Source: Casuarius casuarius
Lineage: Eukaryota > Chordata > Aves > Casuariiformes > Casuariidae
Direction: 5' to 3'
Length of the DNA: 64,000 bases
Assembly (NCBI GenBank): GCA_003342895.1
Contig: PTFA01000024.1
Location: 6,198,580 to 6,262,579, forward strand
Positions 38,966-48,804 of the stretch are shown in pieces (within the stretch, counting starts at the first letter, position 1; the number at the start of each line of letters is the position of its first letter). The position numbers were made by a program, and so were the translations under genes. Below the pieces are notes generated by a model that was not told where the DNA came from, made no database searches, and saw nothing but the letters and a program-made list of their open reading frames with translations.

Positions 38966-41671
38966 GAAAGTCTTCAGCCTACATACCTGCTGCTTACTAC
39001 AGAAATCGTTTTTCACACTCTGCAGAAACATTTGCTCTTCTAACTGAACACTCAAAAGGTAGAAGAGTGTTTTTCAGATTGTAAATACACATCCTCATGT
39101 TTGCATAACTGCCTGTTCTTTCTTATCAGCACTTTCAACATGTTATCCTATGCATTTTTCTCTCACGACTGATGAGGCGATTAGATACCTCAGATAACAG
39201 TGAAAAGCAGTACGCTAACCCTGCTAACTTCTCCGCTTCATGAGCTACCAAGCAAATATAGACTGATGTCCAAAACTGCTGAGATCCATCATCATTTTGG
39301 ATGTTGAACAAGTTGCAAGTGTTACTGTAGTGAGACCCACAAGTCCAAATGAACTTGAAGTTTAAAAATCAGTAGGTACCTTTTCCTATTTTTTGAATCA
39401 ATAGCAATCTACTATTAATAATAGCTACTTTAATATACAGTATTGTTCTATTCCTCCATTCATTCACCACATTATACTTCTCACTGTATTGAAAAAAAGC
39501 ATTTGAGGGCAAGCTAAAGAAAATTTTATCAGCTGACACCAATTTCCTAATAGATACTTTCTGGGCATCTGCCACTCTTACTTGTCACCTTTCAAAAACA
39601 TTTGATCTGATAACCAAATTCTACGCACATACAGACATCTCATCTCATTCAGAAGCACACCACTATCAAAACTGACATTTTAAGTTCTCCATTTGGAATT
39701 TTTTAAAAAATTGTGCGTATATACATACATATCTTATCACAGTGCAATGCAAATACCATTGATCAATCTATTTGAAAACAGTATTTTAACAACCTGCAGT
39801 TCTTCTGGGAAGCAGTTTAAAAAGAAGTTATAAAAAAAAAGTGAAGAAGCACAGAGGTGTTTATTAGACCATGAATTAAATCACATGATCAAATTAATTC
39901 ATATAAAAATACACAAGGTGTCTCTACTGTAGCTTTCTTTCAGTGACATTCCCTGTAATTAATTAAACAATGGAATATTTGCGACTGTGCTCTAACTCCT
40001 AGAGAAGACCAACCTCAGTTAAAAACAAGAAACAAAAGCCAGGAACAAAAACAAAACAAAAAACACCAGCACTTTGATTAGTTAGATCTGGTGTCACGGT
40101 CTTTACTTGCATGCTCACCATGGTGAGGTTTTGAATACCGATGAACTTTAATTCCTGTCTTTTGGACAAGCTGAAGTAAAGGCACTGCAACAGGGTATTT
40201 GAAATGCATGGTCACACAGCCTGCAACTGCAGACAGAATTAAAATGAACAAAATAGCTTTAGTAAATTTGTTGCATGATAATCTCTACCCTTGCAGGAAA
40301 TGAATCTCTATCAGCCTTTGAAATTTCATGGTTAGATGATTACTTACCACATCTGCAGGAGATCTGAACAATGCAGTATTACGCATCACTTTAGATTTGT
40401 AAGATGGAAAAAAATGTATATAATGCAGCATACACAATGATTAAAAGCAGGTTCTTCATCTACGTTCTTTACTAAACACATCATTTGATCCACAAGTCTC
40501 ATGAGACTGTTTTGGTACACAAGCTTAAGACAACCAAAAATGTAAACCAACTTGAGCAGACACAAGGGTGTCAGAACAAATCACGTATAAACAAGACAAT
40601 TAAGGGTGATCCTTTAAGTACTCACAATTCCAAATTCCTTTATTATTTTTCCTAGGGACAAGTCAAAACAAAACAAAGAACAGACATACTCAAACATATT
40701 GGTGAAAGAATGAGGAATGCTCTTCTGCAAAGCCACTGTGAACTGCCATAAAACTAAGAAGTGTATTTTTTTAGCCTGGCCATATCACTGTCCCTCTACT
40801 TGTTTCAAACAACTCCGGACTTTAGATAAGCTATATTTAAACGTCCTATATTAGTTTCAATATAAAATTCCATTTACACAATCCATTTGATCTTCTTTGA
40901 GTGACCTTTGCTAGAATAGCAAAGCTACTTTTTGTTCTAGTTACTGTCGGAAGCATCACAAGATAACAAAGATAAATAAATATTTTACAAGGGAAAATAA
41001 CAAAGAAGGTTAAATTTTCAAAATATTTACATCTTTACTGAGCTGCTCAAAAGGTGAGTAGTCCTGGAAACTTTAGAATCCATTTATGCAAACATCCCCC
41101 AGCTAATGAAAACTTATCTGTTTACTTATCTGTTCATTTATTTACCTTGACTGCTATACGACTGCTGCTAAATAAGAGGAAATAAAGGAATTTTTCCCTA
41201 AAAAGGGAAAAAAAATTGGTTGAATTAACAAAATTGAACCTTTCACCATTGCTTAGCCCAAGTACTAAAATCATGATTCAGGTTCCCAAACAATCACAAG
41301 AAATTTTAAAGTCAAAAGCGTTTTTAATATTCATTTGCTTCCTGAGTTTTGAGCCTCGGGGTTGACATTTGCAACTACATTTATATGCAAACACAAAGGT
41401 GAGAAGGAGGGGTGGAAAGAGATGAGACTTACAAATGAGATTTTCAACAAACTCCAGAAATTTACGTTTAAAAAGAAGCTGAAAATACCACCAAACCAAA
41501 CCACATAACAACCATCCCGAGATTTACCTGCTCTTATTTTTATGGCAACACTTATCAATGGAATAATCTGGACTTCTCAAAGCTATGCTGAAGTGAAAGC
41601 TCTGGTCCTTTTAAATAAGCACATTAGTTTTTAAAGCAAAAGCCCTGTCAAACATTTGAGAATGTCTTGTC

Positions 41672-41688
41672 ATTTATTTATTTATTTA
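41672..41688. repeat. (TTTA)n short microsatellite
   Basis: About four TTTA units. Confidence 0.8.
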
Positions 41689-43720
41689 ACAAAAGTAGAT
41701 GATGTGCTTAGTTTTGTTTATTTTTTTTTACAGGAAAAACAAGAATTGAGCTTAACTAATTCTTGTAACTTCTTAAAATATCACGGCTTCAGACAGAATG
41801 CCAAGCTTATGTAGCATTATCACGAATAAAAATAACTTCAGTATTGTAATTCTTTGTTTGTAGTTGACTATCTTAACATACCAAGTTTTTATCAAATTCC
41901 ACTATTATTCAGTCAATTTGAAAAACTCCATTTGCTTTTTTACTAGATAACATTATTCAGTTTTTGTACCTCTCTATACCTTAAAAATGAAACTCCCAGT
42001 CATCACTGTTTTGTTCTGGAGCTGGCATGCAATTTCCAAAGCCTGTTTGGAAAAATCCCCACATTTTTAAATATTTCCTATGAAATTAGTCTTGGCGCAA
42101 TTATTCTACTTAATAAATACGTATGGGAGAGCAAACACGCTGTTGACAATTTTTCTTTTAAATAAATACAAGAGCATTTGCATAAACCATAATACTTTCT
42201 TAACAAGCAGACAGACATTGTTTTCTCCTTGAAAAACCTTAAGAAACCAAACAAGTCAGAAAAAAAATAAAGGCACAGATCCAAAAATAATCTATAAAAT
42301 AAATCAGGTATCAGCATCTGTTACACAGACATAATTTCGTTTTTACCAGTACCAAAATCTAAAGCTGAATTCCAAAACATTCTACATATTCTTGTCAAAA
42401 ATCACAGGGACAAAATCAATTTCACATATCCAACCAAAATATTTGGACAACACAACCTTAACTTATGGGTCAGCGTGACAATATATCTTTCTAACAAGGT
42501 GTCTGAGAAGCTAATATGAATAGGCTATCCAACGCAGCCCGCTACCCTGTACATATGAAGAGACCTACCCAGAACACTTTATAAAAAAATAAAATTACAT
42601 ACCGATCACATACCTGTACAGTTAAGGTAACAAGCTTTTAAGCTATATAAATGTGATGAAGTTTATTTTAAAGATAGCCCAATGAACTTCCTGATAAAGT
42701 GCTGGTTTTTTTTTTAAATCAGTCTTTTTCTGAGTTCTGTTGATGCCAGTATCATGTTTGCAATGTAGTATCGGATCCTTCACTGGAAGGGTATACACAA
42801 GTAGATCATCTGCGTCATACGCCCTGCTCTGTAGTAATTAAACACTGACTGTAAGCTTAGAAGTCACTGACATGAACATTAAAAAAGTTTCTGCTATACT
42901 GATGTATTAAAATGCCACCATACTTAAAAAAAGGGGGAGGGATGTTGAAGAGAACCCTCACAAAACACACCTAATTCAATGACAAATTAACAATCTTGAA
43001 ATCCACAAACACTGGAAAAAAGAAGACACGAGTAATAGTTTGAGCTTTCTACCACAAAAGCTGTGGCAAGAGGAGATGATTACACAGCACTCAGTAAACA
43101 AGGTTCAAGCTGATGCTGCTTCGTCTGCAGCACTCTGCTATAAATCTCTTGGTCTGACTTCCAGTTTGAACAGGGATGCCTAGAAGTGATCCTCATCATG
43201 CTGGTATCAATAAAAAACAATTACATGGTTCCTCTCACTTCTTTCATTATGTTATTGAAACAGAAATGACATGCAACACCTACACAGTCTTTCGTTGCTA
43301 CAGCCTAAAAACACAGCGAGGATTTCCTTGATACAAATCCACTGCGTTTTAAGTTACTCACTCGACTAGCAACAGGAAGCACTACCATTCTTGAAAACCG
43401 TAGCTAACGCCTGAAGGCACTATGTACCCGCGCCCGAGCTGTGTTAGAGCCGCACGCACCTCAAATTAAAAGGTGTTAATTAAGAACTGCCCAACTCCAA
43501 AATCCCATTAGCTCGATCTTAAAAAGCAACACGCGGTAGCTTAAAACCCAAGCCCTTTCTCCGTCTCCCAGCGTTATCTCGAAACGCCAAGGCGCCGAGG
43601 CAAGCGGGACCCGGGCCGTCCCGGTGTGTAGCCCAGGCCGCTCGTCCCGCCTCAGGCGATGATCCCCGCTCCCCGGCGCAGGGGGCTGGGGCACCACCCC
43701 GGCCCTCGTGCCTCGCCGCC

Positions 43721-43729
43721 GCCTACCTG
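43721..43729 (-). other. Splice donor after the first coding exon
   Basis: Reading the minus strand, GGCAG is followed by GTAGGC, a usable vertebrate 5' splice site. It falls at the point where DAPK genes split the serine codon of the ATP-loop (phase 2). The phase and position support the exon call. Everything below 43,727 is then intron. Confidence 0.8.
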
Positions 43730-43788
43730 CCCAGCTCGTCCCCCGTCTCGTAGTGGTCCTCCAGGTTCTCCTGCCTGAACACGGTCAT
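43727..43788 (-). CDS. DAPK1: First coding exon of a death-associated protein kinase, probably DAPK1 (5' partial gene)
   Basis: On the minus strand an ATG at 43,788-43,786 opens a 62-base coding segment that reads MTVFRQEN-LEDHYETG-DELG and leaves two bases (AG) of a split codon before a GTAGGC splice donor. DAPK-family kinases begin with this short segment, which leads into the glycine-rich ATP-binding loop (ELGSGQ); here the AG would complete the serine of that loop from the next exon. The eight residues MTVFRQEN match DAPK1 as I recall it. The EDHYE stretch is also seen in DAPK3, so DAPK3 is the main alternative, but a flanking intron over 43 kb in AT-rich, gene-poor DNA fits DAPK1 better. 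DAPK1 is a calcium/calmodulin-regulated serine/threonine kinase with ankyrin repeats and a death domain, acting in apoptosis and autophagy; none of those domains is in this window. The start context has A at -3. Two in-frame stops lie upstream at 43,843-43,848. The assignment rests on 20 residues plus context. Confidence 0.85.
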
Positions 43789-43880
43789 GGTCGCCGCCGC
43801 CTCCTCTTCTCCGCCGCCGGCTTCAGCCCCTGCTCGGCGCCCTCATCACTGCCTCGCCGGGGCCGCCCCGCGCGCGGCTG
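43789..43880 (-). other. 5' untranslated leader of the DAPK1-like exon (upstream limit unknown)
   Basis: The minus-strand sequence directly before the ATG is GC-rich and purine-rich (runs of GAG/GCG). It carries two adjacent in-frame TGA stops at 43,848-43,843, so translation cannot begin further upstream in this frame if the leader reaches that far. I see no polypyrimidine tract followed by AG close to the ATG, so the leader appears continuous with the coding exon rather than spliced on immediately upstream. The true transcription start cannot be fixed from sequence; the end given here is only a minimum guess. Human DAPK1 is described with a non-coding first exon, so a spliced leader with a start in or beyond the gap is also possible. 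Confidence 0.5.
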
Positions 43881-43911
43881 CGCGCCCTGCGGAGAGCGCC
43901 GGGGTGAACGC

Positions 43912-43944
43912 CCGCCAACGGCCAACCGCCAACCGCCAACGGCC
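43912..43944. repeat. 7-bp tandem motif (CCGCCAA/CGGCCAA), about 4.7 copies
   Basis: Four full consecutive 7-base units (CCGCCAA, CGGCCAA, CCGCCAA, CCGCCAA) and a partial fifth lie 124-156 bases upstream of the ATG. On the gene's strand each unit reads TTGGCGG or TTGGCCG. These resemble degenerate E2F-like or NF1 half-site motifs; that functional reading is inference. The tandem register itself is read directly. Confidence 0.8.
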
Positions 43945-44080
43945 GCGCGGCGCCCCCCAGCGCGCGGGCCGCCGCCCGGCCCCGCCGCTGCCCCCCGCCA
44001 CCGCCCGCCACACGCGGCGGCGGGAGAAGAAAGGGGCTCCCGCCACCTCCCCCGCCCGGCAGCGCCGCCGCCGCCTAACC

Positions 44081-44107
44081 GCGCTCGCTCGCTCCCTCCC
44101 TCCCTGC
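44081..44107. repeat. GC-rich short tandem run (GCTC then CCCT units)
   Basis: A CGCTCGCTCGCT run passes into CCTCCCTCCCT within the CpG island, about 300 bases upstream of the ATG. Such runs are common in 5' leaders and core promoters and tend to vary in length between individuals. Confidence 0.7.
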
Positions 44108-44198
44108 CGGCCCGCGCCCGGCCGCCACGTTCCGCCGTGGCTCCGTTGCCCAGTCAACGGGGACGTGCCGCCGGGCCACGGCGCGCAGCGCGCGGCGG

Positions 44199-44206
44199 CC
44201 CCGCCC
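44199..44206 (-). promoter_or_regulatory. Sp1-type GC box
   Basis: The minus strand reads GGGCGGGG, an exact GC-box core, about 410 bases upstream of the ATG inside the CpG island. In such GC-rich DNA the match alone is weak evidence for binding. Confidence 0.4.
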
Positions 44207-44354
44207 GGCCCCCGCGGGCATCCCCGCACCTGATCCGCGGGCGAGCCGGAGCGCGGCACGGCAGCCCCCTCCCCGCCGCCGGGCGCCGCCTCGCCGCGGC
44301 CTTGCCCGCTGCCCCCGGCAGCGCGGCGGAGGCGGAGGGGAAGCGGGGAGCCGC

Positions 44355-44673
44355 NNNNNNNNNNNNNNNNNNNNNNNNNNNNNNNNNNNNNNNNNNNNNN
44401 NNNNNNNNNNNNNNNNNNNNNNNNNNNNNNNNNNNNNNNNNNNNNNNNNNNNNNNNNNNNNNNNNNNNNNNNNNNNNNNNNNNNNNNNNNNNNNNNNNNN
44501 NNNNNNNNNNNNNNNNNNNNNNNNNNNNNNNNNNNNNNNNNNNNNNNNNNNNNNNNNNNNNNNNNNNNNNNNNNNNNNNNNNNNNNNNNNNNNNNNNNNN
44601 NNNNNNNNNNNNNNNNNNNNNNNNNNNNNNNNNNNNNNNNNNNNNNNNNNNNNNNNNNNNNNNNNNNNNNNNN
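44355..44673. other. Assembly gap (319 N)
   Basis: A continuous run of N interrupts the CpG island. GC-rich sequence on both sides suggests poor coverage of the promoter rather than a biological boundary. Upstream promoter elements or a further leader exon may lie in it. Its real length may differ from the number of N. Confidence 0.99.
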
Positions 44674-45375
44674 GCCCGCCGAGGCGGGGTGTCGGCCGGT
44701 ACCTGCCTGGGCAGCGTGGTGCCAGGCCCGGGGCACGCGGGGCCGGGCGCTAAAGGCCTAGTCCGGCCTTCGCCCAGCGCGGGCAGGGGTAAAAACGGTG
44801 CTGGGCTCGCAGGTCCACCCCGAAAGTCGCTGCGAGCAGCCTCGCGGTCATCCGCACCCTTAGATCCCTCACAAAGTCCGCATCTAAGTGCAGTTCGTTA
44901 GTCTTCTATCACCAGACAACAATAATGAGGAATTTTTCTTTCATATGAAATATATTAAAGCATCTCTGCCGGGTGTCGCGCTTTACGTTGGGTGTTTGCT
45001 AACATTGCCTAGCTTTGTACATGCTGCTGCTCGGGTTTGGCTTTCCTGATGCTCGATATTTTCAGTAGTAAGTGTATTGGTCCCACACCAAGCTGAGACT
45101 TGGACTGCTGCTTACATTGTGGAAGCAAGTTTTCTGCTAGCTGCTCCAGTTCCTGCAATCCCTGCTGTTCAGCCCCAAGGGAGTACGTGACGCTGGGTAG
45201 CTGAACAGCTTCTAACTTCCCTCTGAACTGTCGGCGCTCTCAGAAAGAGAATTGCTCATCAAAGGTGAAAAAAGTTCAATGCAGCCGTATGATTTTGCAC
45301 TTACTTAATTTAGCACTTGAGAGAGCCTGGCCTTCTTCAAGTACAAGGCGACAAGCACAGAAGGCCTGAAATTTT

Positions 45376-45455
45376 CTGACTGACTCACAGCATGACCTTG
45401 GGCAAGTGTTAAAAATTTCTGTGCCTCCACTGATGTCACCCGCAAAACGAAGGTA
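45376..45455 (+). mobile_element. MIR-like (CORE-SINE) relic
   Basis: The sequence CATGACCTTGGGCAAG, a spacer, then TTTCTGTGCCTC and later a CGCAAAACGA block follows the order of the conserved core of the mammalian-wide/amniote MIR SINE (GTGACCTTGGGCAAG ... CTCTGTGCCTCAG ... TGTAAAATG). Several mismatches and small gaps fit a very old insertion. The 5' tRNA-like head is not clearly recognisable, though the preceding 60 bases may belong to it. The comparison is with the consensus as I remember it. Confidence 0.75.
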
Positions 45456-45992
45456 ACACATCGGAATGGCTTGCTGCATGTGAAGTTATATAACACTGTT
45501 CAAAGCGGGCCGAGCGCTGACTTCTCCTCAGGCTGAGTAACCATCAGGATTACACACTCCACACTATTTGATCTATTTGATTTATAGCCAGGCATGCAGG
45601 CCTGTGATGCTGCACCTTGTCTTCAGTCTGTCTGCTATGCATTTATCTCTAATGGGTTTTCAAAGTCATGACTCGCACAGTTTAGGCTGTTGGATTTGCA
45701 ACACAGCTCAAGATTTTTAGCAAACATTGGATATAGGTTCAAAAGTTCATTTTGGTTTCAGAGACCCTTCCTCTGTCCTAAATGGGGAATATCACTGGAG
45801 CCAGCCAATGAACTTTTGGAACACTCATATTTTACCCATTTTAAACCTTACTTGATCTTCATGTTTTTTCTTTTTTTGCTCCAGTATTTTTTATGACAGT
45901 CCTGAGTGCGTAAAAGAATAACATTTGTTGTAGCTTGTATATATTTTGTATTGCAACTGCTACTCAGATACAGAGTTCAGTATTATTCCTTA

Positions 45993-46063
45993 TGACCCAG
46001 TCCTGCTTCAACTGATGCAATTGAAATTTCACTATTGATTCAAGAGCAGGGGTACATTGGGAT
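45993..46063. repeat. Decayed palindromic interspersed element
   Basis: TGACCCAGTCCTGCT at the left and AGAGCAGGGG at the right form imperfect inverted arms (CCTGCT 46,002-46,007; AGCAGG 46,045-46,050) around an ATTGAAAT...ATTGATT centre. The layout matches a family of short palindromic non-autonomous elements with a CATTGA(A/C)T(T/C)CAATG-like middle that is common in sauropsid genomes. The family name is not certain. Confidence 0.5.
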
Positions 46064-46278
46064 CAATACACTATTCCTGAGATAATTACCCAGATGCATA
46101 GGGTAAACGGGAAAATGAATTACTTAAAGTGTTTCTCTCTTTCACTTAGTAACTGAATCTGGAGGTGGAAATCTTGCTCCTATTATTGCATGTCCAGGCA
46201 TTTAGGTCTGGGATCCCTGAATTTTGTTTCTCTGTTCAACTATATCACTTGTGGAAAGAGTTGCATTTGACTGCTGCG

Positions 46279-46300
46279 ACAGCAGCAGCAGCAACAGCAC
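46279..46300. repeat. Short CAG trinucleotide run
   Basis: GACAGCAGCAGCAGCAACAGCA, about five CAG units with one interruption, in non-coding flank. Confidence 0.85.
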
Positions 46301-46700
46301 ATCACCACGTCGTGTGCATGAGGAGGAGTTGTACTCCATCCAAGTGAAAACAGCCGTGGCAGCAGCCCGTCAGTGTTGTGGTATACAGAGACACAAAAGG
46401 AGACACTTCTCACCTGAAGCACCATTCCTCTTTAGAGCAACGCTCAACAGCTTGTGTTTGTTGCAGTCCAGTTTGAAAGAGCTCATATATCCCTAGTGGT
46501 ACTTCTCCTGCAGCTCGGGAACCCTTAATCTAGGTGAGGACCCAGCCTCGCTGCTAGGTTTTCAAAATGCTATTTGACTTCTGTGACAAAATATTGGATT
46601 GCACATGTAGTATATCAGAAAAATCATTTAAAATTGCTATCAAAGAGTAATTCAGCAATTGTGATTGCAGTTAATCCTTACCAGGTTTAATAGCACATTG

Positions 46701-46768
46701 GATGAAATCCTACCCCAATAAAATCAATAACAAAATCTCCATGATATCATGGTTCCAGGATTTCAAAG
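46701..46768. repeat. Decayed palindromic interspersed element
   Basis: TGAAATCCT (46,703-46,711) and its exact complement AGGATTTCA (46,757-46,765) bound a degenerate palindrome with AAAATCAAT...GATATCAT inside. The arms and the spacing fit the same class of short palindromic elements (GTGAAATCCTGG ... CCAGGATTTCAC ends) as the copy 0.7 kb away. Confidence 0.55.
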
Positions 46769-48275
46769 GATTGAACTCCGTTACTGATTTGCGCCTGTCA
46801 GCTTACCATGTCAAGTGATTCAGGAATATTTTGCTTTGTAGAAAAATGGCCATGCTATTTCTTAATAAATATTACAAAGAATTCAAATTTGCTGAGCCTC
46901 TATATCTCTAAGCAGTGTTTCGTGAAATAGAAGCTACATTATTTCTGCACATCAAGAGATTCATAACCCTCTTCAGCCACACTTACACAGAATTTACATA
47001 CCCATTTCTACGTAAAAATAACAGAAAAGCAGGCATATCAAATATATTGTTGCAGGATAGATCTTTTCAAGATTAATGTCCCATCTATTACTGTCATCCA
47101 GGTAAGATGTCTTTGCTAACAATGTGAGATATTAATTATGGTCAAGAATAAACATCCCCCTATGAAGCCTCCATTTGGCAAGGCAATTAATCGAGTGCCT
47201 GACTTGGAGCAGTGCATAGTCTATGCAGATTATCTGAATTACCTGAGTTTAAATGCATGTTTCAGCATCTCACTGAATCAAGTCTGAACCCAGAGTCCAG
47301 TGCAAAGCACTTTGGAGCGTGGTTCCAGCTGCCTGAGAGCCGTATGTCAGCCCTTTGGTGACGATGACCCCACAGCACAGCTCTGCTCCGCTGGAAAAAT
47401 CAAGCTGTTGATGAAGAAAGGAAGAGTCACATCTACGGTAGATGGATCTTTCTCTGAAGCTGAACTAAGACTATGAAACTCTCTGCCACACGACCTAACG
47501 CTAACCACTAACCACAATCAGAATTAAATACAAATCAATCCCTTTGACTTAGCTTTCCTGTAACTGTTCTCCCATGTAAATTAGGTCTTTGCATCACTGT
47601 TTATTTATTTAAAAGAAAACAAATTGCAGATGATTAAATTTTTTTGGCAGAACTGTTTCTTTCTGAAAAGAAGCTTTACTCTAAATCAAAACATTTTGAC
47701 AAAGATTTTGTGAACATATTCTTTCAGTAAGGTAAAATGTATAATTTGTAGTTATATTTAGTTAAAATATTACTTTTATTAGTATAATATATTTTTACAT
47801 TGCATATAGGACTACATATTCTGTGAGACAAAATATTTATTCTAAAGAAGCAAGAGAAAATCCTTTGGATTTTTGGATTTTTAATTCAGGGCTCAAACTG
47901 GTTGATTTCCTGCAGAAACAAACAAATATGGAACAACATGCTGGGTAAATATTCGTCAGTATGATCAAATAATACTCCAAACCTACATCTGAAAGAAGAA
48001 ATCAAGAAAGCATTTGCTCTAAGTGCTTGGTAATTCTCAGACCACCTCAAGAATTCTTCAGGGAAATTGCAGGTCCTATCTGTTGCCACTATTTGTACAG
48101 CTTATTGTGCTATAAACCTTGAACTTGATTGGCAACCTCAGTATTGTGGTATGTTTGTTTAATATTAATAATAATAGCATTTACTATCATATAATAATGG
48201 GCTTTACGTCGGCTTCTTGCACAGTGTGCACTAGGATTCCTGCTGCTCAACTTGTGAAATGTAAAGTTCAGCAGA

Positions 48276-48348
48276 CCGGGAAGCTTAATATTATCAGTAA
48301 TATATGATACCATGAAAACAAATTTCCTCGGATCAGTAAGCTTCCCGG
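48276..48348. repeat. 12-bp perfect inverted repeat, 49-bp spacer
   Basis: CCGGGAAGCTTA at 48,276-48,287 and TAAGCTTCCCGG at 48,337-48,348 are exact complements. The GC-rich arms stand out from the AT-rich spacer. Confidence 0.9.
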
Positions 48349-48482
48349 GGCAATGGCCGACAGGCTGAGGTAGCACTTGCTGTCCTTATGTCTGCTGCTT
48401 CTTTCTCCTCTTCTACGAGAGGCTCTATAACCTGAGTCATGAGGCAAACAAAAAATCCAGAGTACGCTAAAGGAGAAAAGTT

Positions 48483-48620
48483 AATAATGGTAATTACATT
48501 TATATCATGACTTTCATTCGTCAATCCCAAAACGCTTTGCAAGCATCGGCTGCTTTAATTACGCTTCGCCACACCTCTGTAGCTGTGATGGTTGGTAGAA
48601 GGTAGAATTATCTTTTTCGC
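48483..48620 (+). repeat. Putative ancient SINE/L2-type relic
   Basis: The order ATTTATATCATGACTTTCATTCGTCAATC, then AAAACGCTTTGCAAGCA, then TTTAATTACGC, then CACACCTCTGTAG, resembles an old amniote interspersed repeat (TTTATATAGCGC-TTTCATCC, CAAAGCGCTTTGCAAA, TTAATTAAGCCTCACAACACCYCTGTGAGG). The match is partial and made from memory. The family (SINE or L2/L3 3' end) is not settled. Confidence 0.4.
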
Positions 48621-48647
48621 TGCTGTGCGGTAACAGTACTCATTCAC

Positions 48648-48770
48648 CGTGCCGGCCAGGGATTTAGCACAACCACCTTCCAAGCAGGCTGGTCAGAGGC
48701 CGGCTGCAGCCGATGGGAGAGCGTGTGCGCAGGCGTGTCTTAGTGCCGTAGCCCGTGAAAACTCTCGCAC
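48648..48770. other. Short CpG-containing segment
   Basis: A 120-base GC-richer patch (CCGTGCCGG, GGCCGGCTGC, GAGCGTGTGCGCAGGCG) retains CpGs unlike the surrounding DNA. It carries a 77-codon plus-strand frame with no recognisable content. It could be part of the decayed repeat cluster or a small regulatory patch. Confidence 0.4.
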
Positions 48771-48804
48771 TACTTCCCTCCTACCCCAGCCTTTAAATGG
48801 GAAA

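Larger units (their letters stand above)
30001..43390. other. Intronic stretch without recognisable gene
   Basis: AT-rich DNA with perfect hairpins at 33,274-33,292 and 35,063-35,101, TATACC-type repetition at 34,092-34,120, A25 at 38,941 and a TTTA run at 41,672. GC content climbs only near 43.4 kb at the island edge. No gene is supported. Confidence 0.6.
1..43726 (-). other. Large first coding intron of the DAPK1-like gene (3' part not in window)
   Basis: Everything below the splice donor at 43,726 should be intron until the next kinase exon, which would encode the rest of the ATP loop and the lysine-containing strand. I looked on the minus strand for a segment reading GQFA-V-KKC and FIKKR and did not recognise one, although a visual search can miss it. 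The DNA is AT-rich with many short A and T runs, and its reading frames are short and overlap on both strands. A first coding intron this long is consistent with the long 5' introns of vertebrate DAPK1. The intron call depends on the exon identification. Confidence 0.7.
43390..44900. promoter_or_regulatory. CpG-island promoter of the DAPK1-like gene
   Basis: This is the only long stretch with dense CpG dinucleotides and very high GC in an otherwise AT-rich window. It covers the first coding exon and its upstream side and is interrupted by an assembly gap. I see no TATA box placed convincingly on the minus strand. GC-box cores are present in the minus-strand sense at 43,863-43,869, 43,980-43,986 and 44,199-44,206 (the last is GGGCGGGG). 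Together these suggest a broad, Sp1-type start region, typical of housekeeping-style promoters. The human DAPK1 CpG island is well known as a target of methylation silencing in tumours; whether that applies here is not visible in sequence. Confidence 0.8.
44901..48480. other. Upstream flank without gene; decayed repeats
   Basis: Beyond the CpG island the sequence returns to AT-rich non-coding DNA. It holds a MIR-like core (45,376-45,455), two decayed palindromic elements (45,993-46,063 and 46,701-46,768), a short CAG run (46,279-46,300) and a 12-bp inverted repeat (48,276-48,348). No reading frame shows family features. A divergent non-coding transcript from the island could cross here, but nothing in the sequence proves one. 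Confidence 0.6.

Noticed and set aside
38694..39047. 117-codon frame with a lysine block
   Set aside because: The lysine block is the A25 homopolymer at 38,941. The remainder has no known motif.
43846..44736. Long minus-strand reading frame (296 codons) upstream of the kinase ATG
   Set aside because: It is in frame with the kinase but ends in two stop codons before the ATG, and it also spans the N gap. It is an artefact of GC-rich DNA.
43708..44901. Long plus-strand reading frame (397 codons) across the CpG island
   Set aside because: It runs through 319 N that translate as unknown residues. Its composition is the arginine/proline/alanine bias of GC-rich DNA, and it lies antisense to the clear kinase exon.
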